From DASUPK01 sp963744105 (GTDB lineage Bacteria > Actinomycetota > Thermoleophilia > Solirubrobacterales > 70-9): DNA of 64,000 nt. Positions 1 to 8,375 of the stretch are shown piece after piece; positions within the stretch are counted from its first letter, which is position 1; each line of letters starts with the position of its first letter. The position numbers and the translations under genes were made by a program. The notes under the pieces are model-generated. The model was not told the origin of the DNA, searched no databases, and saw nothing but the letters and a program-made list of their open reading frames with translations. The DNA lies in the NCBI GenBank assembly GCA_963744105.1, contig CAVUSJ010000002.1, positions 186,001 through 250,000 of the forward strand. The letters run 5' to 3'.

Positions 1-435
1 GACCGCATCGGGCAGATCCCCGTCAGGCGCGGCGCAGGCGACGCCCAGGCGCTCGATCGGGCCGTGGAGGCGCTGCGCTCAGGCGAGGCGGTCTGCGCGT
101 TCCCCGAGGGCGGGCTCTCCTGGGGAGAGCAGCTGCGAGCCCACAGCGGCGTCGCACGCCTGGCTCAGGCGTGCCCGGGCGTCGTAATCGTGCTCTGCGC
201 CGTGCGTGGCACGACCGAATACACGCGCTTCCCGCGCCGCCCGCGTGTGAGCGTCAGCTTCTTCCGCCCTGAGGATGGCGATCCTCGGCCGGAGAGCACG
301 CCGGCCGAGGTCGCGACACGCCTGCTTGCTGAGATCAGGGCACGCGTCCCGCCAACCCCGGCGGGCCGCCGAGCACGCGTGGGCGGTCCCCCACGCGTAC
401 GGAGAGCCAGAGCTAGGAGAGCTTCCCGATCTTGA
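1..435 (+). CDS. 1-acyl-glycerol-3-phosphate acyltransferase-like protein, C-terminal part
   Basis: The reading frame is open from the first base of the window, so the gene begins upstream. The visible part has the PlsC-family arrangement: an Arg/Gly-Asp region with an Ala-Leu pair, then FPEGG-L-S, matching the FPEGTRS substrate-binding block III of lysophosphatidate acyltransferases, then a hydrophobic strand (VVIVLCAVRG). The N-terminal catalytic HX4D block must lie outside the window. Family members acylate lysophosphatidic acid at the membrane during phospholipid synthesis. The last 30 residues are Arg/Pro-rich and overlap the convergent small gene at 413-559, so the true C-terminus is slightly uncertain. 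Confidence 0.75.
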   Translation, partial: DRIGQIPVRRGAGDAQALDRAVEALRSGEAVCAFPEGGLSWGEQLRAHSGVARLAQACPGVVIVLCAVRGTTEYTRFPRRPRVSVSFFRPEDGDPRPESTPAEVATRLLAEIRARVPPTPAGRRARVGGPPRVRRARARRASRS

Positions 436-559
436 AGATCTTCGTCCCGCAGTCGGGGCACGTGCCCTGAATCGCGGGGCGACCGTTCTTCATTGTCACC
501 TGCTGCGGGTCCTTGATCTCGACCTTCTTGCGTTCCTTGACGCAGTAGCCCTCTGGCAT
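413..559 (-). CDS. DUF5679-type small zinc-ribbon protein
   Basis: A 48-residue protein with an excellent Shine-Dalgarno (AAAGGAGGT, 5 nt before ATG). It reads YCVKER near the N-terminus, then NGRPAIQGTCPDCGTKIFKIG, the signature of the DUF5679 family of tiny proteins common in actinobacteria and other bacteria. The family usually has two Cys pairs (CVKC and CPxCG). Here the first pair is reduced to one Cys because the second position is Glu-Arg, so a full four-Cys zinc site is not available in one chain. Function of the family is unknown. It is convergent with and overlaps the acyltransferase end by 23 nt. Confidence 0.8.
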   Translation of the reverse strand: MPEGYCVKERKKVEIKDPQQVTMKNGRPAIQGTCPDCGTKIFKIGKLS

Positions 560-646
560 CGAGGACCTCCTTTCGAGCCGATTCCGCAAATCACGCTAGA
601 GCACCCGCCGGACGCGCGCAGGCACACTAGTGGCGATTGTAACTAG

Positions 647-1324
647 CTACTTGCCCGAGGGCGTGGTCGTGGTGGTCGCCGCCCCGGGCGTGAGCGTGGT
701 GCCGGCGCCGCCCGCGCCCTTGCCGAACGCGCCCGCGGACGCCTGGGCCTGCAGCGACGCGATGCTGGCTGCGTTCTGCGTCTGCTGCTTCTGCACCGCG
801 GCGATCGACTGCTGAAGCTGGGAGACAGAGGAGTTGAGCGCCGCCTGCGTGTCCTTCGAGTTCTTGGTCGCGGCGGCCTCGAGGGCGTCGATGCGCTTGG
901 TCAGAGCGTCGAGATTGCCCTTCGTGGCGCTGTCGGACTTGGCCGTGAGGCCGAAGTAGAGCGCCGCGCCCGCCGCGAGGATCGCGATCGCGAGGCCCGC
1001 GATGCCGAAATAGGTCATTCGCCCCTGCTTGCGCTCGATCTCGGCCATCCAGCCCTGCAGGCCCTCCATCCGCTCCTGCAGGTTGGCGTCGGGAGTCCTC
1101 TTCGCGGCGGCCGCCGTCGTGGCCGTCGGCTTCGCGGTCTCCTTGGTCGACGTCTCCTTCGCCTCCGCCGGCTGCGTCCCGTTTCCGGGCTTCGGCTGCT
1201 CCTTGGTCTTCGCCTCGGCCTTGGTCGCCGTGGGCTTCTTCGCGGACCCGCCCCCGGCACGGCCGGGCAGTGTGACCTTGGGCATGCGGACTCGGGGCGC
1301 GCGGAACTCGGGCATCGGGGGCAT
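647..1324 (-). CDS. Single-pass membrane protein with Ala/Lys-rich N-terminus and external coiled coil
   Basis: The 225-residue protein has a basic, Pro/Lys/Thr/Ala-rich N-terminal third, a short amphipathic helix, one membrane segment at about residues 104-126, and a heptad-rich coiled coil at about 135-190 (LDALTKRIDALEAAA, SVSQLQQSIAAVQ), ending in a Gly/Thr-rich tail. The start at MPPMPEF was chosen because residues upstream in the frame are Arg-rich and reach toward the divergent thiolase; a start nine bases downstream is equally possible. I do not recognise the family. The layout suggests a bitopic envelope protein that oligomerises through its coiled coil. Confidence 0.65.
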   Translation of the reverse strand: MPPMPEFRAPRVRMPKVTLPGRAGGGSAKKPTATKAEAKTKEQPKPGNGTQPAEAKETSTKETAKPTATTAAAAKRTPDANLQERMEGLQGWMAEIERKQGRMTYFGIAGLAIAILAAGAALYFGLTAKSDSATKGNLDALTKRIDALEAAATKNSKDTQAALNSSVSQLQQSIAAVQKQQTQNAASIASLQAQASAGAFGKGAGGAGTTLTPGAATTTTTPSGK

Positions 1325-1407
1325 CGTAGCCCGCCCTCGGAATGCGCGGATCCGTACCATTCCGCGTCCGTCCATCGCAGCAACACCGACCTCAAGGAGA
1401 CCCGCAG

Positions 1408-2571
1408 ATGCCCGAAGCAGTGATCGTCGACACCGTCCGCAGCCCCATCGGCCGCGCGTTCAAGGGCTCGCTCGCCCAGTTGCGCCCCGAGGAGACCGGC
1501 GCGTACGTGATCGACCAGCTACTCGAGCGGAACCAGGAGGTCGACCCGACCACCGTCAACGAGGTCTTCGCTGGCTGCGGCATGCCGCAGGGCCTTCAGG
1601 CCTTCAACGTCGCCCGGATCATGACCCTGCTCTCCGAGAAGCTGCCGCAGGAGACCACGGCCGTGACCATGTCGCGCTACTGCGCATCCAGCCTGGACTC
1701 CATCCGCCACGCCGCCAACTCGATCAAGGCAGGTCAGGGCGACACCTACGTCGCCGCGGGCGTCGAGTGGGTGAGCCGGTACAACGAGCGCACCGAGCCG
1801 GCTGGCGTCGCCGATCGCAATCCCAACCTGATCGGGGAGAACGGCCAGCCGAACGCCTACATCGACATGGGCATCACGGCCGTCAACGTGGCGAAGAAGT
1901 ACGAGGTGAGCCGTGCGGACATGGACAAGTACGCGCAGCGCTCCCAGGAGCTCGCCGTCAGGTCCCAGGAGGACGGCTTCTTCGATCGGGAGATCGTGCC
2001 CGTCAAGGACCAGGACGGCAACGAGGTCACGAAGGACGACGGCCCGCGCGCGAGCTCCACGCTCGAGAAGCTCGCCGAGCTGCCCGAGGCGTTCGACGGC
2101 GGCGGCGGAGTAACGGCGGGCAACTCGTGCCCGCTCAACGACGGTGCCGCGGCCGTGCTGATGATGTCCGATGAGCGGGCGAAGGAGCTGGGGCTTACCC
2201 CGCGCGCGAAGGTGATCACGGCCGCCACGCACGGGAACGAGCCCGAGTACATGGGCGTCGCTCCGATCGGCGCGATCAAGACCGTGCTCGACCGGGCCGG
2301 GATGAAGATCGACGACGTGGACGTGGTCGAGCTCAACGAGGCCTTCGCCGCCCAGGTGATCCCGATCATGAGCGAGTGCGGCATCCCGCTGGAGAAGATG
2401 AACACGCACGGCGGGGCGATCGCGCTGGGTCACCCCTTCGGCATGACCGGGGCCCGGATCATGGGCACGCTGCTGAACGTGATGGAGACCGACGACCACC
2501 AGGTCGGGCTCGAGACGATGTGCGTCGCCGGCGGTCAGGGCGAGGCGATGATCGTCGAGCGCTTGAACTAA
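1408..2571 (+). CDS. Acetyl-CoA C-acetyltransferase (thiolase II family)
   Basis: A 387-residue thiolase of normal family length. It catalyses thiolytic cleavage of 3-ketoacyl-CoA, or the reverse condensation. The nucleophilic Cys is at residue 92 in the block YCASSLDSI, the catalytic His at about 342 in GGAIALGHPFG, and the second Cys at about 372 in CVAGGQGEA. The ATG is preceded by CAAGGAG at good spacing; an in-frame ATG 66 nt upstream lacks such a site and would add non-conserved residues. It probably works with the acyl-CoA dehydrogenase (6.5 kb), crotonase (14.2 kb) and SDR (30.6 kb) in beta-oxidation, although these are not in one operon. Substrate length cannot be read from the sequence. 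Confidence 0.93.
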   Translation: MPEAVIVDTVRSPIGRAFKGSLAQLRPEETGAYVIDQLLERNQEVDPTTVNEVFAGCGMPQGLQAFNVARIMTLLSEKLPQETTAVTMSRYCASSLDSIRHAANSIKAGQGDTYVAAGVEWVSRYNERTEPAGVADRNPNLIGENGQPNAYIDMGITAVNVAKKYEVSRADMDKYAQRSQELAVRSQEDGFFDREIVPVKDQDGNEVTKDDGPRASSTLEKLAELPEAFDGGGGVTAGNSCPLNDGAAAVLMMSDERAKELGLTPRAKVITAATHGNEPEYMGVAPIGAIKTVLDRAGMKIDDVDVVELNEAFAAQVIPIMSECGIPLEKMNTHGGAIALGHPFGMTGARIMGTLLNVMETDDHQVGLETMCVAGGQGEAMIVERLN

Positions 2572-2604
2572 CCCCGCCGCTCTCAGCCGAAATAGGGTGC
2601 GCTC

Positions 2605-3204
2605 GTGGACCTCGTGCCCACCACGATCAGCGCCGGGTACGCCGCCGGGCTGAACGCTTACGGGACCGTGTTCCTGCTCGGCCTGCTCGGCCGCGCGGGG
2701 TTCGGGCAGGTCCCGCACGAGCTCACCACGGGCCCGATCCTGATCGCCGCCGGGGTGATGTTCGCGATCGAGTTCGTCACCGACAAGGTGCCCTTCCTCG
2801 ACAGCACCTGGGACCTGCTGCACACGGCGATCCGCCCGGCGATCGGCGGCCTGATCGGCGTCTCGTTCGCCGGCCTCGACAAGATCACCGGGCCGGAGAC
2901 GGTCGCCGTCGGCGGTGCGAGCGGCACGACCGCGCTCGTCGCGCACAGCCTGAAGGCGGGGATCAGGCTCGGGATCAACACCTCTCCCGAGCCGGTCTCG
3001 AACGTGGTCATGAGCCTGGTCGAGGACGGGGTGATGGCAGGCGTGGTGGCACTCGCCCTGAAGGAGCCGTTCATCGCGCTCGCCGTGGTGGTCGTGCTGC
3101 TCGCGATCGGGATCGCGCTGGTCCTCTACCTCAGGAAGTGGATCAAGCTGGCGCTGGAGCGCAGGCGGGCGCGGCGTCAGACACGAAGTCCCTCGACGAG
3201 CTGA
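2605..3204 (+). CDS. DUF4126 family membrane protein
   Basis: A 199-residue hydrophobic protein with a GTG start. The N-terminal block (SAGYAAGLNAYGTVFLLGLLG) followed by ILIAAGVMFAIEFVTDKVPFLD and a Gly-rich loop (VGGASGTTALVAHSLKAGIR) matches the DUF4126 family, whose function is unknown. About five membrane segments are visible, and the C-terminus is strongly basic (LERRRARRQTR). Its 3' end overlaps the convergent TetR gene by 28 nt. It follows the thiolase on the same strand after 33 nt and could be cotranscribed with it. Confidence 0.85.
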   Translation: MDLVPTTISAGYAAGLNAYGTVFLLGLLGRAGFGQVPHELTTGPILIAAGVMFAIEFVTDKVPFLDSTWDLLHTAIRPAIGGLIGVSFAGLDKITGPETVAVGGASGTTALVAHSLKAGIRLGINTSPEPVSNVVMSLVEDGVMAGVVALALKEPFIALAVVVVLLAIGIALVLYLRKWIKLALERRRARRQTRSPSTS

Positions 3205-3794
3205 AGCAGCGCCTGCTCGACCTCGCTGCGCGCCTTCTTCGGCTTCTCGGCGTGGGCGATCACGAAGGCCGCCTCCGACAGGGCGGCGACGAACAGGTGC
3301 GCCATCGGCTCTACTGCGATCGGCCGCAGGACGCCGGCGTCCACCGCCGACTGGAGCGCCGCGCGGGTGAGCCCGAGGCCGTGCTGGTTGTCGATCTCGC
3401 GCCACTCTCGCCAGCCCAGCACCGCCGGGGCGTCGGTGAGGCTGATCTGCTTCACGGCCGGCTCCTCGCAGGCGTCAAGGAAGGCCCGCATGCCGCCCAC
3501 CATCAGCTCGTAGGGGTCATTCGCCCCCTCCATCGTCGCCCCGATTCGCTCCATCAGGTCCGCCTCGACACGCTCGAAGACCGCACGGAAGAGGTCGCGC
3601 TTGTCGGTGAAGTGGTGATAGAGCGCGCCGCGGGTGACCTTCGCGCTCGCGACGATCTCCTCGGTGCCGACGCCCGCGTAGCCGCGCTCGGTGAAGAGCT
3701 CGAGAGCGGCTCCGATCAGGGCCTCGCGGGTTGCTCGCGCCTCCGCTTCGCGGCGGCCGGAGCCCGTGGATGTCCGTTGGGCGGGGGTTGACAT
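3177..3794 (-). CDS. TetR/AcrR family transcriptional regulator
   Basis: The 205-residue protein has a TetR DNA-binding domain at about residues 18-65. It contains the typical helix-turn-helix (GVGTEEIVASAKVTRGALYHHF followed by DKRDLFRAVFE). The ligand-binding C-terminal domain is divergent, as usual in this family. A perfect palindromic operator covers its own start codon, so autorepression is likely. The divergent ECF sigma gene starts 54 nt away, so the regulator may also control that operon. The ligand is unknown. Confidence 0.93.
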   Translation of the reverse strand: MSTPAQRTSTGSGRREAEARATREALIGAALELFTERGYAGVGTEEIVASAKVTRGALYHHFTDKRDLFRAVFERVEADLMERIGATMEGANDPYELMVGGMRAFLDACEEPAVKQISLTDAPAVLGWREWREIDNQHGLGLTRAALQSAVDAGVLRPIAVEPMAHLFVAALSEAAFVIAHAEKPKKARSEVEQALLQLVEGLRV

Positions 3795-3807
3795 ACAGCC
3801 TGTAGGT
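3791..3807. promoter_or_regulatory. Putative TetR operator palindrome
   Basis: ACATACAGCCTGTAGGT contains a perfect 5-bp inverted repeat TACAG-C-CTGTA, extended by two more matching pairs after one mismatch. It overlaps the TetR start codon (3792-3794) and lies between two divergent genes. Related palindromes are known operators of TetR-family repressors; assignment to this regulator rests on position. Confidence 0.6.
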
Positions 3808-3847
3808 TAAGGGCGGATCCGGCCGAGTCCTGTACCGTCGCGGCGGG

Positions 3848-4399
3848 ATGTCCCCAGAGCGCTTCACGCCGCTCCTGGAGGCGGCTAGGGAGGGGAGTGA
3901 GGCCGCCTGGCAGGAGATCTACGACGACCTCGCGCCGGTGGTCCTCGGATACCTGCGGGCAAACAACGCCCCTGACGCGGAGGACGTGCTCAGCGAGGTC
4001 TTCCTGCAGGTGGCGCGCGACATCGCCCGCTTCGGTGGGGACGAGCGCGGCTTTCGCTCCTGGGTCTTCACGATCGCCCACCACCGCCTGATCGACGCGC
4101 GCCGTCACTCCGGCCGCCGCCCCGTGGATCTCTCCCCGGAGCCGCCCGAGCCCAGTGGCCGCGCCGATGACGCCGCCGATGAGGCGCTCGCCAAGATCGG
4201 CGTCGAGGAGGTGCAGAGGGTGCTCGGCACGCTCTCCGAGGACCAGCGCGCCGTGCTCCTCCTGCGCGTGATCGGCGACCTCAGCATCGAGGACGTGGCC
4301 AAGGCGGTCGGCAAGAAGCCCGGGGCGGTCAAGGCGCTGCAGCGCCGCGGACTCGCCTCGATCAAGCGGGAGCTCACCCGGAAGGGGGTATCCCCGTGA
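3848..4399 (+). CDS. ECF-type RNA polymerase sigma factor
   Basis: A 183-residue sigma-70 family protein. Region 2 is at about residues 22-95 (DAEDVLSEVFLQVARDIARF, FRSWVFTIAHHRLID) and region 4 at about 120-175 (LSEDQRAVLLLRVIGDLSIEDVAKAVGKK). Regions 1 and 3 are missing, as in ECF sigmas. It would direct RNA polymerase to a small regulon. The downstream membrane protein overlaps it by 4 nt (GTGA), so the two are translationally coupled. That arrangement is usual for a sigma factor and its membrane-bound partner. The short gap to tetR carries the palindromic operator, which may also govern this promoter. Confidence 0.92.
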   Translation: MSPERFTPLLEAAREGSEAAWQEIYDDLAPVVLGYLRANNAPDAEDVLSEVFLQVARDIARFGGDERGFRSWVFTIAHHRLIDARRHSGRRPVDLSPEPPEPSGRADDAADEALAKIGVEEVQRVLGTLSEDQRAVLLLRVIGDLSIEDVAKAVGKKPGAVKALQRRGLASIKRELTRKGVSP

Positions 4400-5112
4400 G
4401 CGGCAACGGCGCTTATGAAGGTGAGATGAACCACGTCGCCCTCTTCGAGAGCGCCCTGCGCGCGGCCGTAATCACACGGCCCGATCCCGCGATCGGGACG
4501 GCGCTCGTGCCGCGCCTGGCCGAGACCGCTCGCGCGGCCACGCTCGAGGCCGAGACGCATGGCGCGCGGCGGGCGCCGACGGCGCCTCGTTCGAGGTTCG
4601 CGCTGGTAGCCAGGGTCGGGATCGCGGTCGCGCTGATCCCGCTCGTTCTCGCGGGGCTCGCCTTCGCGGGCGTGACCGTGCCCGCGCCGGCTCGCTCCGT
4701 CTTCGAGTCGGTGGGGATCACGCTGCCGAACCAGCCCGCCAAGCACGCAGGGGGCCCGCAGAACGGCCAGGGCAAGACCCAGCATCAGAACGGCACGGCG
4801 ACCAACGACACCACCGGCACTACCACGACCGAGAAGAGCAAGGGCAAGTCCGGCGCGGCGCACCAGCACGCCCGGGAGCAGCACAACAAGGCGCAGGGCA
4901 AGGCGCTGGGCCATGAGAAGGGCAAGGCGATCGGGCTCAACGGCGCGACCCCTCCGGGGCAGGCCAAGCCGAAGGAGACGGGCCCCCCTTCTCACAGCAA
5001 CGCCGGGGGAAACTCGGCGACGCACACCACGACGCACGCCCGTCCGCAGCACACGACGCCCGCCACCCCGGGCAACAACGGCAACGGCAACGCGAACGGG
5101 CACGCCAAGTAG
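4396..5112 (+). CDS. Single-pass membrane protein coupled to ECF sigma; putative anti-sigma partner
   Basis: A 238-residue protein with a short N-terminal cytoplasmic domain (about 70 residues), one membrane segment at about 75-95 (VARVGIAVALIPLVLAGLAFAGV), and a long low-complexity extracytoplasmic tail rich in His, Gly, Asn, Lys and Thr. The GTG start overlaps the sigma stop codon. Position and topology resemble anti-sigma factors, but the cytoplasmic part lacks the HX3CX2C zinc motif of ZAS proteins. The anti-sigma role is inferred from context only. Confidence 0.6.
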   Translation: MSGNGAYEGEMNHVALFESALRAAVITRPDPAIGTALVPRLAETARAATLEAETHGARRAPTAPRSRFALVARVGIAVALIPLVLAGLAFAGVTVPAPARSVFESVGITLPNQPAKHAGGPQNGQGKTQHQNGTATNDTTGTTTTEKSKGKSGAAHQHAREQHNKAQGKALGHEKGKAIGLNGATPPGQAKPKETGPPSHSNAGGNSATHTTTHARPQHTTPATPGNNGNGNANGHAK

Positions 5113-5139
5113 CCGCCAGGTAGGCTGACCTCTCCAGGG

Positions 5140-6552
5140 ATGGAGGAGAGGGTTAGGAGCATCGGAACTCGCGCTGCGCTCGTGCTGGCCGGGGCGCTGG
5201 TCGCGCTGGCGCTCGGCGTCGCTCCCGCGACCGCGCGGGATCGCGTGATCACGGTCCCGACTCCGCCCGAGCCGGGCCCGGCCGAGCTCAATCACGTCAC
5301 GGTCCATCAGTTCGGCCCCAAGTCGGCCAAGCACGTCCTGGTGTTGATGCCCGGGACGATCGGCGGCGCCGGCGACTTCACCCTCGACGCCCGCTACCTC
5401 GTCAAGCACACACCTGACCTGCAGGTCTGGGCGACCGACCGGCGCACACAGGCGCTCGAGGACACCTCTGTCTTCGCACAGGCCCTGAGTGGCCAGATCC
5501 CCCTGCAGCAGGCGTTCGACTACTACCTGGGCTGGCTCACCAACGGCGGCAACCCCGCGCATCACTTCCAGCCCCGTGGGGCAAACGCCGACCCATACGC
5601 GCGGGAGTGGGGGATGGCCGTCGCGCTCAACGATGCGCGCGCAGTGGTGCTGAAGGCCCGCAACCACGGTCGCCGGCAGGTGGTGCTGGGGGGCCACTCA
5701 CTGGGCGCCTCGCTCACGGTGGCCTATGCCGCCTGGGACTTCAACGGCCGCCCCGGCTACAAGGACCTCAAGGGTCTCGTCCTGATCGACGGCGGCCTGA
5801 TGGGCAGCTTCGACGCGTACAACCTGGCGCAGGCCCAGCAGGCGATCGCAGACCTGCAGACCAGCGACCCGTTCCTCGATCTGCTCGGCGTCGGTCTGCC
5901 GGAGGCAGCCGGCCTGTTCGCCGAGATGGGCGGCCTGTACGCGGAAAGGGCCCCGACGGCGGCTGCGACCACCCTCCAGTCGTTCCCATTGCTGCCAGCA
6001 CAGTTCAATCCACCGTTCCCCGTCACCGATCGGGCGCTGCTCGGCTATGCCTTCGACAGGGATTCCTCGCCGGCCGACCTCAGCCTGATCCACATCAATG
6101 GTGGATCACTGGCATCCTCGGGTAGCCCCCGCGACTGGATCGACGGGGGAGTCACACCGGTCGCGCGTCTGGCGGCGACCTTCGGCCAGGAGCCGACGAA
6201 CGGGATCGAGTGGTACTTCCCGAAGCGGCTCACGATCGACACCAACGGCGCCGACCAGATGGCGCAGAACGACGTCGCCAACTTTCTCGGGCTGCGCCTC
6301 TTCCACACCCGGAAGGTCAACCTGCCGCTCTACGCGATAGCGAGTGACCTGGCCGGCGCGCACGTCCTGGACGGCGCCCGCAACTTCATCCGGGCCTCCC
6401 GGACGACGCGCCGCGAGTCGATGCTGGTCAACCAGAACCCACAGATCAGCCATCTCGACTCGCTCACTGCGGCGCCGAAGAAGAACGCCTTCCTGAAGAC
6501 GGTCGTCCCCTTCCTGGACGCCAAGGTCTTCGGGGCGAAGAAGAAGCGCTAG
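5140..6552 (+). CDS. Secreted alpha/beta hydrolase
   Basis: A 470-residue protein with a clear Sec signal peptide (basic start, hydrophobic core, cleavage near Ala-Thr-Ala-Arg at about residue 31). The nucleophile elbow GGHSLGAS places the catalytic Ser at residue 187, preceded by the oxyanion-type strand HVLVLMPGTIGGAG. A late HLDSLTA segment near the C-terminus can supply the catalytic His. It follows the sigma/anti-sigma pair after 27 nt on the same strand and might belong to that regulon. The substrate is not evident; esterase or lipase activity is a reasonable guess. Confidence 0.8.
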   Translation: MEERVRSIGTRAALVLAGALVALALGVAPATARDRVITVPTPPEPGPAELNHVTVHQFGPKSAKHVLVLMPGTIGGAGDFTLDARYLVKHTPDLQVWATDRRTQALEDTSVFAQALSGQIPLQQAFDYYLGWLTNGGNPAHHFQPRGANADPYAREWGMAVALNDARAVVLKARNHGRRQVVLGGHSLGASLTVAYAAWDFNGRPGYKDLKGLVLIDGGLMGSFDAYNLAQAQQAIADLQTSDPFLDLLGVGLPEAAGLFAEMGGLYAERAPTAAATTLQSFPLLPAQFNPPFPVTDRALLGYAFDRDSSPADLSLIHINGGSLASSGSPRDWIDGGVTPVARLAATFGQEPTNGIEWYFPKRLTIDTNGADQMAQNDVANFLGLRLFHTRKVNLPLYAIASDLAGAHVLDGARNFIRASRTTRRESMLVNQNPQISHLDSLTAAPKKNAFLKTVVPFLDAKVFGAKKKR

Positions 6553-6553
6553 C

Positions 6554-8315
6554 TCAGTCCTCGAAAAGCGCGTAGCCGTACGAGCCGCGCTTGTAGGCGA
6601 GCTTCGCGATCGCCGTCATCCGCTCGTCGTCGTTCGACTCGATCTGGTCGAACCGCGAGCTCACCCGGCGCGCGGCGCGCGTGCAGAACGTGTCGGCGAT
6701 GTAGCGCTCCTGGCCCGAGGGCTCGACGCCTTGGTCCTCGAAGATGTGGGAGACCCGCGAGAGCACCGCAACCTGGGCGTAGATGTCGGCGAGGTTGTCC
6801 GCCAGCCGCTTCTGCTGGTACTGGCGCTCGATGATCCCCTTCTTGTTCTCGCGCAGGAGCTTCTCCGTGACCGAGGCGAGCTGCTTGACCTGCTCGGAGA
6901 CCGCGTCGGCGTGCTCGGAGAGCTCGTCGTGCGCCTTGGTGATCCTGTCCGGGCGCACCTCGCGCTGGATTCGGTCGCTCGCGTATTCGACCAGCACGCC
7001 GATCGAGCGGATCGGGTCCGACAGCTCGATCTCGCTCAGCCCCTCCAGCTTCTCCCCGACGGGCTTGAAGCCGCCGAGGGCGATGAACGCGCGCAGCACG
7101 TCGTTCGCGCCCTCGAAGATCGGATAGATGCGGGTGTCGCGCAGGATCTTCTCGTAGGGGCGGTCGCGCATGTAGCCCTCGCCGCCCGCGAGCTGGAGGG
7201 CGCGGTTGGCGGCGTACCAGAGGAACTCCGTCCCGGAGACCTTGCAGATCGCCGACTCCAGGGAGTAGTCGGGAACCCCCGCGTCCACCAGGCCGCAGGT
7301 CAGGTAGCACATGGACTCGAGCCCGAAGAGGTGGGTGACCATCCAGCCGATCTTGTCCTGGACGAGCTCGAAGTCGGCGAGCGGGCGGCCGAACTGGCGG
7401 CGCTCCCTGACGTGCTCGATCGCCAGGTCGAGCAGCTTCTTTGCCCCTCCGACTGAGCCGGTGCCCAGGCCGATGCGCCCGTTGTTGAGGATCTGCATCG
7501 CGACCCGGAAGCCCTGACCCGGGTCGCCGAGCACGTTCTCGGGCGGCACCCGGACGTCGTTGAAGCTGGAGCTGGCGCAGGTCGTTGGCCTGGAGGCCCA
7601 TGGTGTCGAAGCGCTCGCCTACCTCGAGGCCCTTCATGCCCTTCTCGAGGACGAGCGCGATGTGGCGGTCCTCGCCGTCGATCTCGGCGCGGGCGAAGGT
7701 CGTGATCACGTCGGCGCGGGAACCGTTCCCGATGTAGCGCTTCTCCCCGTTCAGGACCCAGGCGCCGTCGGGCTGCTGGACCGCGCGCGACTGCACGTTG
7801 TAGGCGTCCGAGCCGGCCTCCGGCTCGGTCAGCGCGAAGGCCGCCAGCTTGCGGCCGCTGGCGAGGTCGGGGAGCCAGCGCTCCTTCTGCTCGTCGGTGC
7901 CGAAGAGCGAGATGCCCTTGAAGCCGATCGACTGGTGGACGCCGAGGACGATCGCAAGGGTGGCGTCGATCTGGCCCACCGTCTCGAAGACCCGCGCGTA
8001 ACCGGTCTGCGACAGGCCCTGGCCGCCGTACTTCGGATCGACGTAGAGGCCGAGTGCGCCGATCTCGCCGAGATCGCGCAGCACCTCGTCGGGGATCCAG
8101 CGCTCCTCCTCGGCCTTCCGCGCGTCGTAGTGCTCGTCGCAGTAGTCGCGGATGCGGCTGTTCAGCTCGCGGATCCGGTCCTGCTCGTCAGCATCGGTGG
8201 CGGGCCAGGGGAAGACGAGCTCCTCGTGGATCTCGCCGAGGAAGAGCGACTTCGCGAACGACGAGACGCCCTCCTGCGTCTCCTCCTGCCGCGGAATCGC
8301 CTCGCGGACGGCCAT
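6554..8315 (-). pseudogene. Very-long-chain-type acyl-CoA dehydrogenase, split by one frameshift
   Basis: The N-terminal part (8315 to about 7578) has acyl-CoA dehydrogenase blocks: AFALTEPEAGSDAY for FAD/substrate binding, and GEKRYIGNGSRADV. The C-terminal part (about 7564 to 6554) continues as FNDVRVPPENVLG in a different frame, then RRQFGRPLADFELVQDKI, GGEGYMRDRPYEKILRDTRIYPIFEG, and a C-terminal extension as in VLCAD-like enzymes of about 590 residues. Both halves are intact and well conserved. One extra base (or two missing) between about 7564 and 7578 separates them. Either the gene was recently inactivated or this is a sequencing/assembly indel; the preserved 3' half favours the latter. 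It is convergent with the hydrolase gene. Confidence 0.85.
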
Positions 8316-8375
8316 CGCCTGAGACTACCTACGGAGCCAGGGCGCAAACCGCGCCGCGCTCTACTCTGCGCCCGC

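Noticed and set aside
1519..3405. Long antisense reading frame over the thiolase and neighbouring genes
   Set aside because: High GC creates long stop-free shadow frames; it has Arg/Asp/His-rich composition and no family pattern, while the opposite strand encodes clear genes. Many similar frames in the window were discarded for the same reason.
4105..5697. Long antisense reading frame over the ECF sigma, membrane protein and hydrolase genes
   Set aside because: The residues are Arg/Gly/Val-rich without recognisable domains, and the plus-strand genes have start sites, overlaps and family motifs.
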